Positions 1 through 9,134 of a stretch of DNA of 64,000 nucleotides are shown here, piece after piece. Positions within the stretch are counted from its first letter, which is position 1, and each line of letters starts with the position of its first letter. The DNA lies in contig JAPLCA010000006.1 of assembly GCA_026392465.1 (NCBI GenBank), positions 1-64,000 of the forward strand, written 5' to 3'. The position numbers and the translations under genes were made by a program. Origin of the DNA: Propionibacteriales bacterium. Its GTDB lineage: Bacteria; Actinomycetota; Actinomycetes; Propionibacteriales; Nocardioidaceae. Under the pieces are notes generated by a model, which saw nothing but the letters and a program-made list of their open reading frames with translations, had not been told where the DNA came from and ran no database searches.

Positions 1-146
1 CGTCCGTGAAACGTGGTGCGGGCATTAGCGTGGGACACGAGAACCTCCGGGTTGGAGTGGGCCTTCGACAAGCCACATCCCACTCGGAGGTTCTCGTTCG
101 ATCAAGCAGCCCCGCCGTTACCAACGTCCTGGCCGAATACAACTAG
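1..146 (+). other. Structured sequence with possible 3' end of an unknown ORF
   Basis: This stretch holds an imperfect inverted repeat: 12-bp perfect arms CGAGAACCTCCG (38-49) and CGGAGGTTCTCG (85-96), with an inner stem GAGTGGG (55-61) / CCCACTC (79-85). One frame stays open from the window edge to a TAG at 144-146, just before a terminator hairpin, and would end in AVTNVLAEYN. That could be the tail of a gene or of an insertion sequence entering from the left. I do not recognise the tail. The repeat may be an IS end or simply a structured intergenic element. Confidence 0.3.
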
Positions 147-180
147 ACGACGGCCCCCTGCGTCCGCAGGGGGCCGTCGT
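147..180 (+). terminator. Strong hairpin terminator
   Basis: A perfect 15-bp stem (147-161 with 166-180) closes a 4-nt loop, directly after the TAG at 144-146. The stem is GC-rich. No long U-tract follows, as is common for actinobacterial terminators. Confidence 0.7.
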
Positions 181-231
181 GTGAGGAAGTCGCGCGTGAC
201 GTCGCGCAGCGCCGCTCGTGCCCACTTCCCG

Positions 232-385
232 CTGGTCGAGTAGTCGAGGTCGCGAGGCACGAGCTGGCCTCGACGTATCGAGACCACTCTGGTGGGTCAG
301 GGTCGGCTGCCCACCTCGTGGCGGGGTCTGGACCGCTCAGAGGTCTCGATACAGTCCGACGCCTTCGGCGTGCACCACTCGACCT
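232..385. repeat. Dispersed GGTCGAGTAG / GGTCTCGATAC intergenic repeat modules
   Basis: Two repeat modules lie here. The first (232-291) begins GGTCGAGTAG and ends GTATCGAGACCACT. The second (340-385) begins GAGGTCTCGATACA, contains GACGCCTTCGGCGTG and ends CACCACTCGACC. Both occur again at 19,301-19,549. The ends of each module are complementary (GGTCGAGTAG-like versus GGTCTCGATAC-like), so they could fold as REP-like hairpins. Similar palindromic repeats are common in actinobacterial intergenic DNA. Confidence 0.75.
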
Positions 386-449
386 CTCGCCACCGTCGCT
401 CGCAGGGCTCGCGAGGTGGCTCGATCGCACTGCTCCCGAGGTGGCTCGA

Positions 450-827
450 TCAGTGGAAGCTGTCGCCGCAGGCGCAGGAGCCCGTCGCCATCGGGTTGTC
501 GATGGTGAAGCCCTGCTTCTCGATCGTGTCGACGAAGTCGATCGACGCGCCGTGCAGGTACGGCAGGCTCATCCGGTCGACGACCACGTTCACGCCGTCG
601 AAGTCGCGGACCTCGTCGCCGTCGAGCGTCCGCTCGTCGAAGAACAGCTGGTAGCGCAGGCCCGAGCAGCCGCCCGGCTGCACCGCGATGCGCAGGGCGA
701 GGTCGTCGCGACCCTCCTGGGCGAGCAGGCTCCGCACCTTCTCCGCGGCGTTCGCGGACAGGTTCACACCGTCGGCCGGGGCGGCGGTCTCGGTGGTCTC
801 GGGGGTGGTGCTGCTGTCGACGCTCAT
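450..827 (-). CDS. erpA: A-type iron-sulfur cluster carrier (ErpA/IscA/HesB family)
   Basis: This 125-residue protein is an A-type Fe-S carrier that accepts a nascent cluster and passes it to apo-proteins in the cytosol. The three conserved cysteines are present: one in QPGGCSGLRY and two in the C-terminal GSCACGDSF. The start at 827 (MSVDSSTTPE) follows a GGAG about 8 nt upstream; an in-frame extension to 974 would overlap the downstream end of the glycerate kinase gene and has no family sequence. The N-terminal 20 residues are low complexity. The assignment to erpA rather than iscA is by analogy, since only one A-type carrier and no isc operon is seen here. Confidence 0.9.
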   Translation of the reverse strand: MSVDSSTTPETTETAAPADGVNLSANAAEKVRSLLAQEGRDDLALRIAVQPGGCSGLRYQLFFDERTLDGDEVRDFDGVNVVVDRMSLPYLHGASIDFVDTIEKQGFTIDNPMATGSCACGDSFH

Positions 828-948
828 GTCATCTCCGTCGGTCTCGGGTGCTCTCCTGGTGGACAACCAGGAGGAAGCCGGTTCCATTCCATCGTACGCG
901 CCGATCCTCAGGAGATCCCTCGCCGGGCGCGGACTCGCGGGGCGCCGA

Positions 949-2049
949 TCAGCGCGACCATGTGCGCGCCACACGCTCCGCGACGTCGGCGAGGGAGCCC
1001 GACGGGTCGGCGAACGAGCGCTCCTCCCCCACCAGGTCGAGCATGGCGTAGGCGGACTCCACCCCCATGGCCCGCATCTCGCGCGACCCGACGCTCACCC
1101 GTCCGGCGATCGCCACGCAGGGCCGCGCGTGCCGCGCCGCCACCTGCGCGACCCCGTGCACGACCTTGCCGCTGCGCGACGTGTGGTCGTAGGAGCCCTC
1201 GCCGGAGACCACCAGGTCGGCGTCCCCGCAGGCGGCGTCCAGCCCGACCGCGTCCGCCACGACCGCGACGCCGGCCCGACGGTCCGCACCGAGGAGCAGC
1301 AGTCCCAGGCCGAGGCCGCCTGCAGCCCCGGCACCTGGCGCGTCCGCCACCCGTCGCTCGGCAGGGGTGGGACCGCACACGGCGTCGACCCAGGCGTCCA
1401 GCAGTCCGTCGACCTCCAGCAGCGCGGCGTCGTCCAGGCCCTTCTGCGGACCGAACGTCTTGGTGGCGCCGAACAGGCCCAGCAGGGGCACGTCCACGTC
1501 GCTCGCGGCGACGAGCTCGACTCCCTCGACGGCCCTCCGGGCCGCGGCGAGGTCGACGGACGTGATGCCGCGCAGACCGTCCGGACCGGCGTCGAGCGGC
1601 CGGTCGGCGGTCGCGCCGAGGGCGCCCAGGAGGCCCGCTCCCCCGTCGTTCGTCGCGCTGCCGCCCAGCCCCACGACGACCGACGACACCCCGAGCTCGA
1701 CGGCGGCGCGCACCGCCTCGCCCACGCCCCAGGTGGAGGCGGTGCGGGCGGACGGCGGACCGAGCTGCAGCCCGCAGGCCTGCGCCGACTCGAGGTAGGC
1801 GACGTCGTCGACGACGAGCAGCGTCACGGGGACCTCGGCCCCCGTCGACCCGCGCACGGGAACCACGTGCAGCCGTCCGCCGAGCGCGTCGTGCAGCGCG
1901 TCGACGAAACCGGGGCCACCGTCGGCCATGGGCAGCCGCACGACCTCGTCGTCCGGCGACGTCCGTGCCCAGCCTCGGGCGATGGCCCGGGCCGCCTCGG
2001 GCGCGCTCAGCGTGCCGGCGAACTTGTCCGGCGCCACGAGCACGCGCAC
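949..2049 (-). CDS. Glycerate kinase (GlxK/GarK family)
   Basis: The protein has 366 residues, typical for the glycerate kinase family that phosphorylates D-glycerate with ATP, feeding it into glycolysis. Family hallmarks are visible: the N-terminal VLVAPDKFAGTLSA, the MADGGPGFVDAL segment, the glycine-rich VVGLGGSATNDGGAG near residue 125 and the SGEGSYDHTSRSGK segment near residue 275. It lies 4 bp downstream of the aminotransferase gene on the same strand, so the two are probably cotranscribed. No glyoxylate-pathway genes are adjacent, so the substrate source is not shown by context. Confidence 0.9.
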   Translation of the reverse strand: MRVLVAPDKFAGTLSAPEAARAIARGWARTSPDDEVVRLPMADGGPGFVDALHDALGGRLHVVPVRGSTGAEVPVTLLVVDDVAYLESAQACGLQLGPPSARTASTWGVGEAVRAAVELGVSSVVVGLGGSATNDGGAGLLGALGATADRPLDAGPDGLRGITSVDLAAARRAVEGVELVAASDVDVPLLGLFGATKTFGPQKGLDDAALLEVDGLLDAWVDAVCGPTPAERRVADAPGAGAAGGLGLGLLLLGADRRAGVAVVADAVGLDAACGDADLVVSGEGSYDHTSRSGKVVHGVAQVAARHARPCVAIAGRVSVGSREMRAMGVESAYAMLDLVGEERSFADPSGSLADVAERVARTWSR

Positions 2050-2053
2050 GGGC

Positions 2054-3331
<1,278 letters not shown>

Positions 3332-3359
3332 CTACCGAAGGCGGTGGGACCCGACGTGG

Positions 3360-3932
3360 TCAGACGGACAGTCCGGGCGCGTCCCACAGCGCAAGCCAGC
3401 GCTCCAGCGCCTTCTCCACGGGCACGTCGCCCTCGACGAGGGCCCGCACCTGCAGCTCGACCGCGTTGTCGCGACGTCGACCGGCCTGCGGCGCGAACGG
3501 GTAGAAGGTGCCCTGCTTGAACAGGTAGACCAGCCCGAGCGGACCGCCCGACGGCGTCGTGAACAGGACCGTGGAGCACAGGAGCTGCGGTCCGAAGCCG
3601 GCGTCGGCCATCGAGGAGTTGGCGGCGTGCAGGTCGCTCACCAGACCCTGCAGGTCGCCCGGCGCCCGCGTGACCTGCAGCCAGCGGAACCCCTGGCCGT
3701 CGTCGGAGACGGTGACCGTGGCGGTGGTGTCGGTGCCGATGACCTGCTGCACCTCGGCCATGACGCGGTCGTCGCTGACGCCGTCGACGTCGCGGAAGCA
3801 CACCGCGCCCGCACCGGTGGCCGCGAACCCCGCGGCCTCGAGCGTCAGCGCCGCCTGGGGCACGCCGAACAGGACGTCGAGGTCGGCCTCCGGCGGCTTG
3901 GACCGACCGAGGATGCCGTCGAGCCAGCCCAT
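3360..3932 (-). CDS. pspAB: PspA-associated protein PspAB
   Basis: This 190-residue soluble protein begins MGWLDGILGRSKPPEADLD and matches the actinobacterial PspAB family found next to PspA and HtpX. It is the last gene of a three-gene minus-strand cluster (pspA, htpX, pspAB), 13 bp after htpX. The role is inferred from context: a partner in the phage-shock-type envelope stress response. No signal peptide or membrane segment is visible, so it probably acts at the inner face of the membrane with PspA. Confidence 0.85.
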   Translation of the reverse strand: MGWLDGILGRSKPPEADLDVLFGVPQAALTLEAAGFAATGAGAVCFRDVDGVSDDRVMAEVQQVIGTDTTATVTVSDDGQGFRWLQVTRAPGDLQGLVSDLHAANSSMADAGFGPQLLCSTVLFTTPSGGPLGLVYLFKQGTFYPFAPQAGRRRDNAVELQVRALVEGDVPVEKALERWLALWDAPGLSV

Positions 3933-3945
3933 CAGATCGGCCCCA

Positions 3946-4851
3946 TCAGATCGGGTCCGACAGCTCGGCGCCGACCTTGGCCAGCTGCGCGAGACGCTGC
4001 TCCAGGGGCGGGTGGGTGGCCATGACGGCGTTCACCGACGCGCGGTTGATGGCGGGCGCGAAGAAGAAGGCGCTGAGCGCCTGGGCGCCGCGCAGGTCCT
4101 CGTTGGGGATGCGGCTCATGTCGCCGGAGATCTTGACCAGCGCCGACGCCAGCTTCGAGGGCCGGCCCGTCAGGTAGGCGCCGCTGCGGTCGGCGCTCAG
4201 CTCGCGGTAGCGCGACAGCGCGCGGGTGAGCAGGAAGCTGACGAAGTAGACGACCATGCTCACGAGGAAGACGACGATGAACGGCACGCCGTTGCCGTTG
4301 CGGTTGTCGCGGTTGTTCCCTCCGCCGCCGAGGTAGAGGCCCCAGCGGGTGATGAACCCGGCCAGCAGGCCGAGCGACGAGGCCACGGTCATGACGGAGA
4401 CGTCGCGGTTGGCCACGTGGGACAGCTCGTGCGCGAGCACGCCCTCGAGCTCGTCGGCGTCGAGGCGCTGCATGATGCCCGTGGTCACGCAGACGGCGGA
4501 GTGGCGTGGCGTGCGGCCGGTCGCGAACGCGTTGGGCAGGTCGGTGACGGCCACCGCGACGGTCGGCTTCGGCATGTCGGCCATGACGCACAGCCGGTCG
4601 ATCATGGCGTGCAGCTCGGGCGCCTGCTCGGGGCTCACGACCCGCGCACCCATCGACTTCAGCGCGAGCGTGTCGGAGAAGTACCACTGCCCCCACGCCA
4701 GCGCGACGGTGATGACCAGGCCGACCACCGCGCTGCCGGAGAAGGAGATGAGGACGGCACCGAACGCGACGTAGAGCGCGCCCAGCCCGAGGCTCACCCC
4801 GCCCATGCGGAGCGTGAGCCCCCGGTCAGCCCTGAACCTGCTGCGGGCCAC
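3946..4851 (-). CDS. htpX: HtpX-type membrane zinc metalloprotease (M48)
   Basis: A 301-residue integral membrane protease involved in quality control of membrane proteins. The zinc motif HELSH (in LEGVLAHELSHVANRD) and the downstream RELSADRSGA, which supplies the third ligand, are intact. Hydrophobic segments occur near residues 15-55 and in two helices after the HExxH. I chose the GTG at 4851 because a GGAGGGAGAGG lies about 5 nt upstream; an ATG at 4992 would add 47 residues that are only out-of-frame pspA sequence. The start overlaps the end of pspA by 26 nt, so translation is probably coupled. Confidence 0.9.
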   Translation of the reverse strand: MARSRFRADRGLTLRMGGVSLGLGALYVAFGAVLISFSGSAVVGLVITVALAWGQWYFSDTLALKSMGARVVSPEQAPELHAMIDRLCVMADMPKPTVAVAVTDLPNAFATGRTPRHSAVCVTTGIMQRLDADELEGVLAHELSHVANRDVSVMTVASSLGLLAGFITRWGLYLGGGGNNRDNRNGNGVPFIVVFLVSMVVYFVSFLLTRALSRYRELSADRSGAYLTGRPSKLASALVKISGDMSRIPNEDLRGAQALSAFFFAPAINRASVNAVMATHPPLEQRLAQLAKVGAELSDPI

Positions 4852-5536
4852 GGCCCTCTCCCTCCACCTCGGTGCCATGCGGGACGTCGAGACCCAGCTC
4901 GCGGTCGAAGCGCCGCGCCTCGAGGTCGTCGCTGCTCTCCCCCGGTCGCGCCACGATGCCGTCGGCGACGAGCTCGTCGACCGCGTCGGCACGGGCCTCC
5001 AGCTCGCGGGTGTGCCGCTCGGCGGCCTCCATCTGCTGGTTGACGCTGCTCAACGACGACGCGATGCCGGTGTCGGCGCTGGTCAGCTGGGAGCGGGCCT
5101 CGGCCGCTGACGCGCGGGCGGTCAGCGTGTCCTTGCGGAGCCGGAAGTCCTCGATGCTGTCCTCGAGCCGGGTGGCGGCGTCGGTGATGGTCGCCTCCTC
5201 CTGCTGCAGCGCGGCGTGCCGCTCGCGCAGGTCGGCGAGGGAGTCCTCGAGCCCGACCTTGCGGCCGAGCGCCGTGCGGGCGGCGGTGTCGTCGCCGCGC
5301 TCCACGGCCTCGCGAGCCTGCGCGTCGAACGTCGCGGCCTGCTGCTCGAGCTGGCGCAGCCGCACCTCGACGCGCTTGCGGCTGGTGGTGACGTCGGCGA
5401 CGCCACGGCGCACCTTCTGCAGGTGCGCGAGCTGCGCGCGGTAGGTGTCGTCGAGGGAGCTGCGCAGCGCGTCGCCGTCGAGCTCACGGTGCGAGCGCGA
5501 CCGCCAGATGTCGCGGATCCTGCGTCCGATGCCCAT
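4826..5536 (-). CDS. pspA: PspA/IM30 family phage shock protein
   Basis: A 236-residue, mostly coiled-coil protein of the PspA/IM30 (ESCRT-III-like) family that coats and protects the cytoplasmic membrane under envelope stress. It starts MGIGRRIRDIWRSRSH, a basic amphipathic helix of the kind that binds membranes, followed by long heptad-rich helices (about residues 25-190) and an acidic tail. It leads the pspA-htpX-pspAB cluster; the actinobacterial regulator ClgR is not in the window. Confidence 0.9.
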   Translation of the reverse strand: MGIGRRIRDIWRSRSHRELDGDALRSSLDDTYRAQLAHLQKVRRGVADVTTSRKRVEVRLRQLEQQAATFDAQAREAVERGDDTAARTALGRKVGLEDSLADLRERHAALQQEEATITDAATRLEDSIEDFRLRKDTLTARASAAEARSQLTSADTGIASSLSSVNQQMEAAERHTRELEARADAVDELVADGIVARPGESSDDLEARRFDRELGLDVPHGTEVEGEGRGPQQVQG

Positions 5537-5605
5537 GCGGTCAGCCTACGGGGCTGCGGCACGTGGACGTCCGGACCACGTGGGCGCGCTGTGTAGGGTG
5601 ACGCC

Positions 5606-6172
5606 GTGACGCAGGAGAACGCCGCCCCCGACGACCGCACCCAGGCCGCCAAGAAGGGCCGTGCGACGCCGAGCCGCAAGGAGGCCGAGGCGGCGCGCAA
5701 GAAGGCGATGAAGACGCCGATGACGCGCAAGGAGCAGATGCAGCGCGACCGTCAGGCGCGCGCCGACCTGCGCCGTCGCCAGCAGGAGGCCCTGCGGGCC
5801 GGCAAGGGTGACGCCCTCCCGCCGCGCGACCGCGGCCCGGTGCGCGCGTTCGTGCGCGACTACGTCGACCGTCGTCGCAACGTCGCCGAGTACCTGCTGC
5901 CCCTGCTCGTCGTGGTGTTCATCTGCAGCGTCGTCCCGACGCTGGCGACGCAGACCATCGCCGTCATCGCGTGGCCGGCCATGATCCTGCTGACGATCCT
6001 CGACGAGGTCCTGCTGGTCAGCGGCCTGCGCAAGCAGCTGAAGCTGCGGTTCCCGGGCGAGTCGACGCGCGGCGCGACCGGCTACGCCGTCCTGCGCAGC
6101 ACGCAGCTGCGCCGCTTCCGCCTGCCGAAGCCGGCGATCGCGCGCGGCGAGGAGCCTCGCGAGCGCGTCTGA
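5606..6172 (+). CDS. DUF3043 family membrane protein
   Basis: The 188-residue protein has a highly charged N-terminal half (Lys/Arg-rich, with PSRKEAEAARKKAMK and TRKEQMQRDRQAR), two hydrophobic segments near residues 98-115 and 120-140, and a short basic C-terminal tail. This layout matches the actinobacterial DUF3043 family (PF11241), whose function is not established. It stands alone on the plus strand, divergent from pspA with about 70 bp between starts. Confidence 0.85.
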   Translation: MTQENAAPDDRTQAAKKGRATPSRKEAEAARKKAMKTPMTRKEQMQRDRQARADLRRRQQEALRAGKGDALPPRDRGPVRAFVRDYVDRRRNVAEYLLPLLVVVFICSVVPTLATQTIAVIAWPAMILLTILDEVLLVSGLRKQLKLRFPGESTRGATGYAVLRSTQLRRFRLPKPAIARGEEPRERV

Positions 6173-6206
6173 CCCCGGCTCCTGGCGGGCGACGCGCCCG
6201 GCGGCG

Positions 6207-6401
6207 CTACTCGCCGTGCAGCGACATCGGTCCGTAGACCTCGGTGTCGCCGTCCAGCAGCCGAGCCTGGTCGACGCCCTGGTCGAGCAGCTCGGCGAAG
6301 GTCTCCCCGATCCACGTCTCGGCGTCGCCGCGGCTGTCGAAGGCGTCGGAACGACCCTTCTCCTGCCCGTCGGCGGTCTCCAGCAGCCAGGTCCAGCTCA
6401 T
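6207..6401 (-). CDS. Conserved small actinobacterial protein, unknown function
   Basis: A 64-residue acidic soluble protein starting MSWTWLLETADG and ending YGPMSLHGE. The core DAETWIGETFAELLDQGVDQARLL and the YGPMSL tail recur, to my knowledge, in small hypothetical proteins of many actinobacteria, so I take it as a real gene. It sits between the convergent DUF3043 gene and gcvT. No catalytic motif or membrane segment is present. Confidence 0.7.
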   Translation of the reverse strand: MSWTWLLETADGQEKGRSDAFDSRGDAETWIGETFAELLDQGVDQARLLDGDTEVYGPMSLHGE

Positions 6402-6488
6402 CGGCGTCCTCCTGATCGGTCGTGCGTGGTCGGTGGTGCCATCCTCGCCCCGACGTGACGGTGCGGCAGGCCGGGACGAGGTCCGGGA

Positions 6489-7604
6489 TCAGGTCGAGGC
6501 GGCGACGAACGGTGGCTTGGTCACCCTGAACGGCTCCGCGCGACGTCGCACCTCGACGAGCACGTCGTCGCCGTCGCCGACCGCTCGGTCGAGCAGCGCC
6601 AGGCCGATCCCCTGCCGGAGGGTGGGCGAGAAGGTCCCGGACGTCACCTCGCCGACGACGTCGCCGGGCTCGCCGTCGGGTCCGACGGCCCGCACCACCA
6701 TGCCCGGCCGCGGGATGCCGCGGCCGGTGGAGACGATGCCCCGCACCAGGGGGACGCTCTTCTCCTCGCGCTGACGCACGAGGGCGTCCTTGCCGGTGAA
6801 GGCCGGCTTGTCCCAGCCGACGGCCCAGCCGGCCCGGGCCATGACCGGGGAGATCTCGGCGGACAGCTCGTGGCCGTGCAGCGGGTAGCCCATCTCGGTG
6901 CGCAGCGTGTCGCGCGCGCCGAGACCGCAGGGCCGCAGCCCGTGCGGCTCGCCGGCGGCCAGCAGCGCCTCCCAGACGGCGGCGGCGTCGTCGGCCCGGA
7001 CGACGAGCTCGTAGCCCTTCTCCCCCGTGTAGCCGGTGCGGCACACGATCGCCTCGGCGCCGCCGACGGGCGCCTCGACGAACGACATGTAGCCGTGGTC
7101 GGTGGGCACGCCCACCCCGGCGAGCACCGCGTCGGCCGCGGGGCCCTGCACGGCGAGGACGGCCAGCTCGCGGTGGCGGTCGACGACCTCGACACCGGCC
7201 GGCGCGTCGGCGCGCAGCCGCTCCACGACCGCGGCCGTGTTGGCGGCGTTGGGCACGAGGAAGACGTCGAAGTCGCTGCGCACGTAGGCGATGAGGTCGT
7301 CGACGGTGCCGCCGTCCTCGTCGCAGCAGAGCGTGTACTGGGCCTGGCCGGGACGGATGCGGCGCAGGTCGTTCGTGAGGTGCGCGTTCACGTGGTCGAC
7401 GGCGCCCGCGCCGCGGACGCTGGCCTTGCCCAGGTGGCTCACGTCGAACAGGCCCGCCGCCTCGCGCACGGCAGCGTGCTCGGCGAGCACGCCGCCACCG
7501 GACTCCGACGGGTACTCCAGGGGCATCGACCAGCCCCCGAACTCGGCCATCTTGGCGCCGAGGGCCACGTGGTGGTCGTGCAGCGGCGAACGGAGCAGGT
7601 CCAT
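6489..7604 (-). CDS. gcvT: Glycine cleavage system T protein (aminomethyltransferase)
   Basis: A 371-residue aminomethyltransferase that moves the methylene of lipoyl-bound aminomethyl groups to tetrahydrofolate, releasing ammonia. Family features: LFDVSHLGKASVRG near residue 50, YTLCCDEDGGTVDDLIAY near 95, CRTGYTGEKGYEL near 195 and the C-terminal barrel. The ATG at 7604 gives MDLLRSPLHDHH, a typical N-terminus; upstream in-frame sequence is the antisense of pepA. No gcvH or gcvP is nearby. It diverges from pepA with only about 30-40 bp between the starts. Confidence 0.93.
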   Translation of the reverse strand: MDLLRSPLHDHHVALGAKMAEFGGWSMPLEYPSESGGGVLAEHAAVREAAGLFDVSHLGKASVRGAGAVDHVNAHLTNDLRRIRPGQAQYTLCCDEDGGTVDDLIAYVRSDFDVFLVPNAANTAAVVERLRADAPAGVEVVDRHRELAVLAVQGPAADAVLAGVGVPTDHGYMSFVEAPVGGAEAIVCRTGYTGEKGYELVVRADDAAAVWEALLAAGEPHGLRPCGLGARDTLRTEMGYPLHGHELSAEISPVMARAGWAVGWDKPAFTGKDALVRQREEKSVPLVRGIVSTGRGIPRPGMVVRAVGPDGEPGDVVGEVTSGTFSPTLRQGIGLALLDRAVGDGDDVLVEVRRRAEPFRVTKPPFVAAST

Positions 7605-7643
7605 GTCGGCCAACGTAGCGGGCTGCGTGATTACATGGGCGAC

Positions 7644-9134
7644 ATGGCCCCTTCGACGCCCGTCCGCTCGTCCGCCTCCTCCCTGCCTGACGTCTCCGTC
7701 AGCACCGCCAAGCCCTCGACGGTCAAGACCGACGTCCTCGTGCTGGGTGTGCGGACCGACGACGACGCGGCCGACCTCGCCCCGACGCTGGCACTGCTCG
7801 GCTTCACCGGGGAGAAGGGCCAGGTCGTCGTGGCGCCCGGCGGCGAGGCCACCAAGGCGAACGCCGTCGTCGCGGTCGGCCTCAGCGAAGAGCCCGACGC
7901 CGAGGAGCTGCGCCGCGCCGCCGCCTCGGGCGTGCGCGCCGCCGTCAAGCTCAAGGCCTCCACCGCCGCGCTGGCGCTGCAGCCGGCCGGCGCGGACGAC
8001 GTCGTCGCCGTCGCGGAGGGCGCACTGCTCGGCGCCTACCGGTACGAGGCGTACAAGACGAAGGCCTCCGACGACGACGCGCGGCTGGGCGCGGTCACGG
8101 TCCTGTCCGCCTTCGGGCGCCAGAGCACGGTCGTCGACGCCGTCGAGCACGCCGCCGTCGTCGCCCGCGCCACCGCCCTCGCCCGCGACTGGGTCAACAC
8201 CCCGCCCGGGGACCTGCGACCGCCGGCCTTCGCCGACCAGATCGCCGAGGTCGCCGGACGCCAGCCGGTCAAGGTCTCGGTCTGGGACGAGAAGCGGCTC
8301 GAGAAGGAGGGCTGTGGCGGCATCCTCGGCGTCGGCGCCGGCTCGGAGGCCCCGCCGCGCCTCGTCCGCCTCTCCTACGAGCCGCGCAAGGCCGTGACCC
8401 ACCTCGCCCTCGTCGGCAAGGGCATCACGTTCGACTCCGGCGGCCTGTCGATCAAGAGCGGCTCCGGCATGCAGACCATGAAGATCGACATGGCGGGCGC
8501 CGCGGCGGTGGTCGCCGCCACGCTCGCGATCGCCGAGCTCGGCCTGCCGGTCAAGGTGACCGCCTTCGCCTGCCTCGCCGAGAACATGCCCAGCGGCTCG
8601 GCCACGCGCCCGGGCGACGTCCTGACCATGCGGTCGGGCTCCACGGTCGAGGTGCACAACACCGACGCCGAGGGTCGCCTCGTCCTCGCCGACGGCCTCT
8701 CCCTCGCGGTCGAGGCCGGTGCCGACCGCATCGTCGACGTCGCCACGCTCACGGGCGCCTGCGTCGTCGCGCTCGGCGAGCGCACCACCGGCGTGCTGGG
8801 CAACGACGACGCCCTCAGCGACGCGATCCTCGACGCCGCACGGACGACGGGCGAGTCGATGTGGCCGCTGCCGATCGTCGAGGAGATGAAGTCGGCGGTC
8901 ACGTCGTCGAAGATCGCCGACATCCGCCAGCACAACCCCAAGCCGTACGGCGGGACCCTGTTCGCCGCGGCGTTCCTGCGCGAGTTCGTCGGGGAGACGC
9001 CCTGGGCGCACCTCGACATCGCCGGCCCGTCGTTCAACGACGGCGGGGAGCACGGCTACACGCCGTCCGGCGGCACCGGCGTCTCGGTCCGCACCCTCGT
9101 GCGCCTCGCGTCGGACCTCGCGTCCGGTGACTGA
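7644..9134 (+). CDS. pepA: Leucyl aminopeptidase (M17)
   Basis: A roughly 496-residue cytosolic M17 peptidase that removes N-terminal residues using two metal ions. The C-terminal catalytic half contains LVGKGITFDSGGLSIK and the family signature NTDAEGRLVLADGL, with the metal-binding Lys, Asp and Glu residues present. The N-terminal third is the usual macro-like domain. Starts are possible at 7635 or 7644; neither has a clear ribosome binding site, so the message may be nearly leaderless. The 3' end overlaps the next gene by 8 nt. Confidence 0.92.
   Translation: MAPSTPVRSSASSLPDVSVSTAKPSTVKTDVLVLGVRTDDDAADLAPTLALLGFTGEKGQVVVAPGGEATKANAVVAVGLSEEPDAEELRRAAASGVRAAVKLKASTAALALQPAGADDVVAVAEGALLGAYRYEAYKTKASDDDARLGAVTVLSAFGRQSTVVDAVEHAAVVARATALARDWVNTPPGDLRPPAFADQIAEVAGRQPVKVSVWDEKRLEKEGCGGILGVGAGSEAPPRLVRLSYEPRKAVTHLALVGKGITFDSGGLSIKSGSGMQTMKIDMAGAAAVVAATLAIAELGLPVKVTAFACLAENMPSGSATRPGDVLTMRSGSTVEVHNTDAEGRLVLADGLSLAVEAGADRIVDVATLTGACVVALGERTTGVLGNDDALSDAILDAARTTGESMWPLPIVEEMKSAVTSSKIADIRQHNPKPYGGTLFAAAFLREFVGETPWAHLDIAGPSFNDGGEHGYTPSGGTGVSVRTLVRLASDLASGD

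Noticed and set aside
4852-4992. ATG at 4992 as htpX start
   Set aside because: It adds 47 residues read out of frame from pspA; the GTG at 4851 has a strong ribosome binding site and a normal N-terminus.
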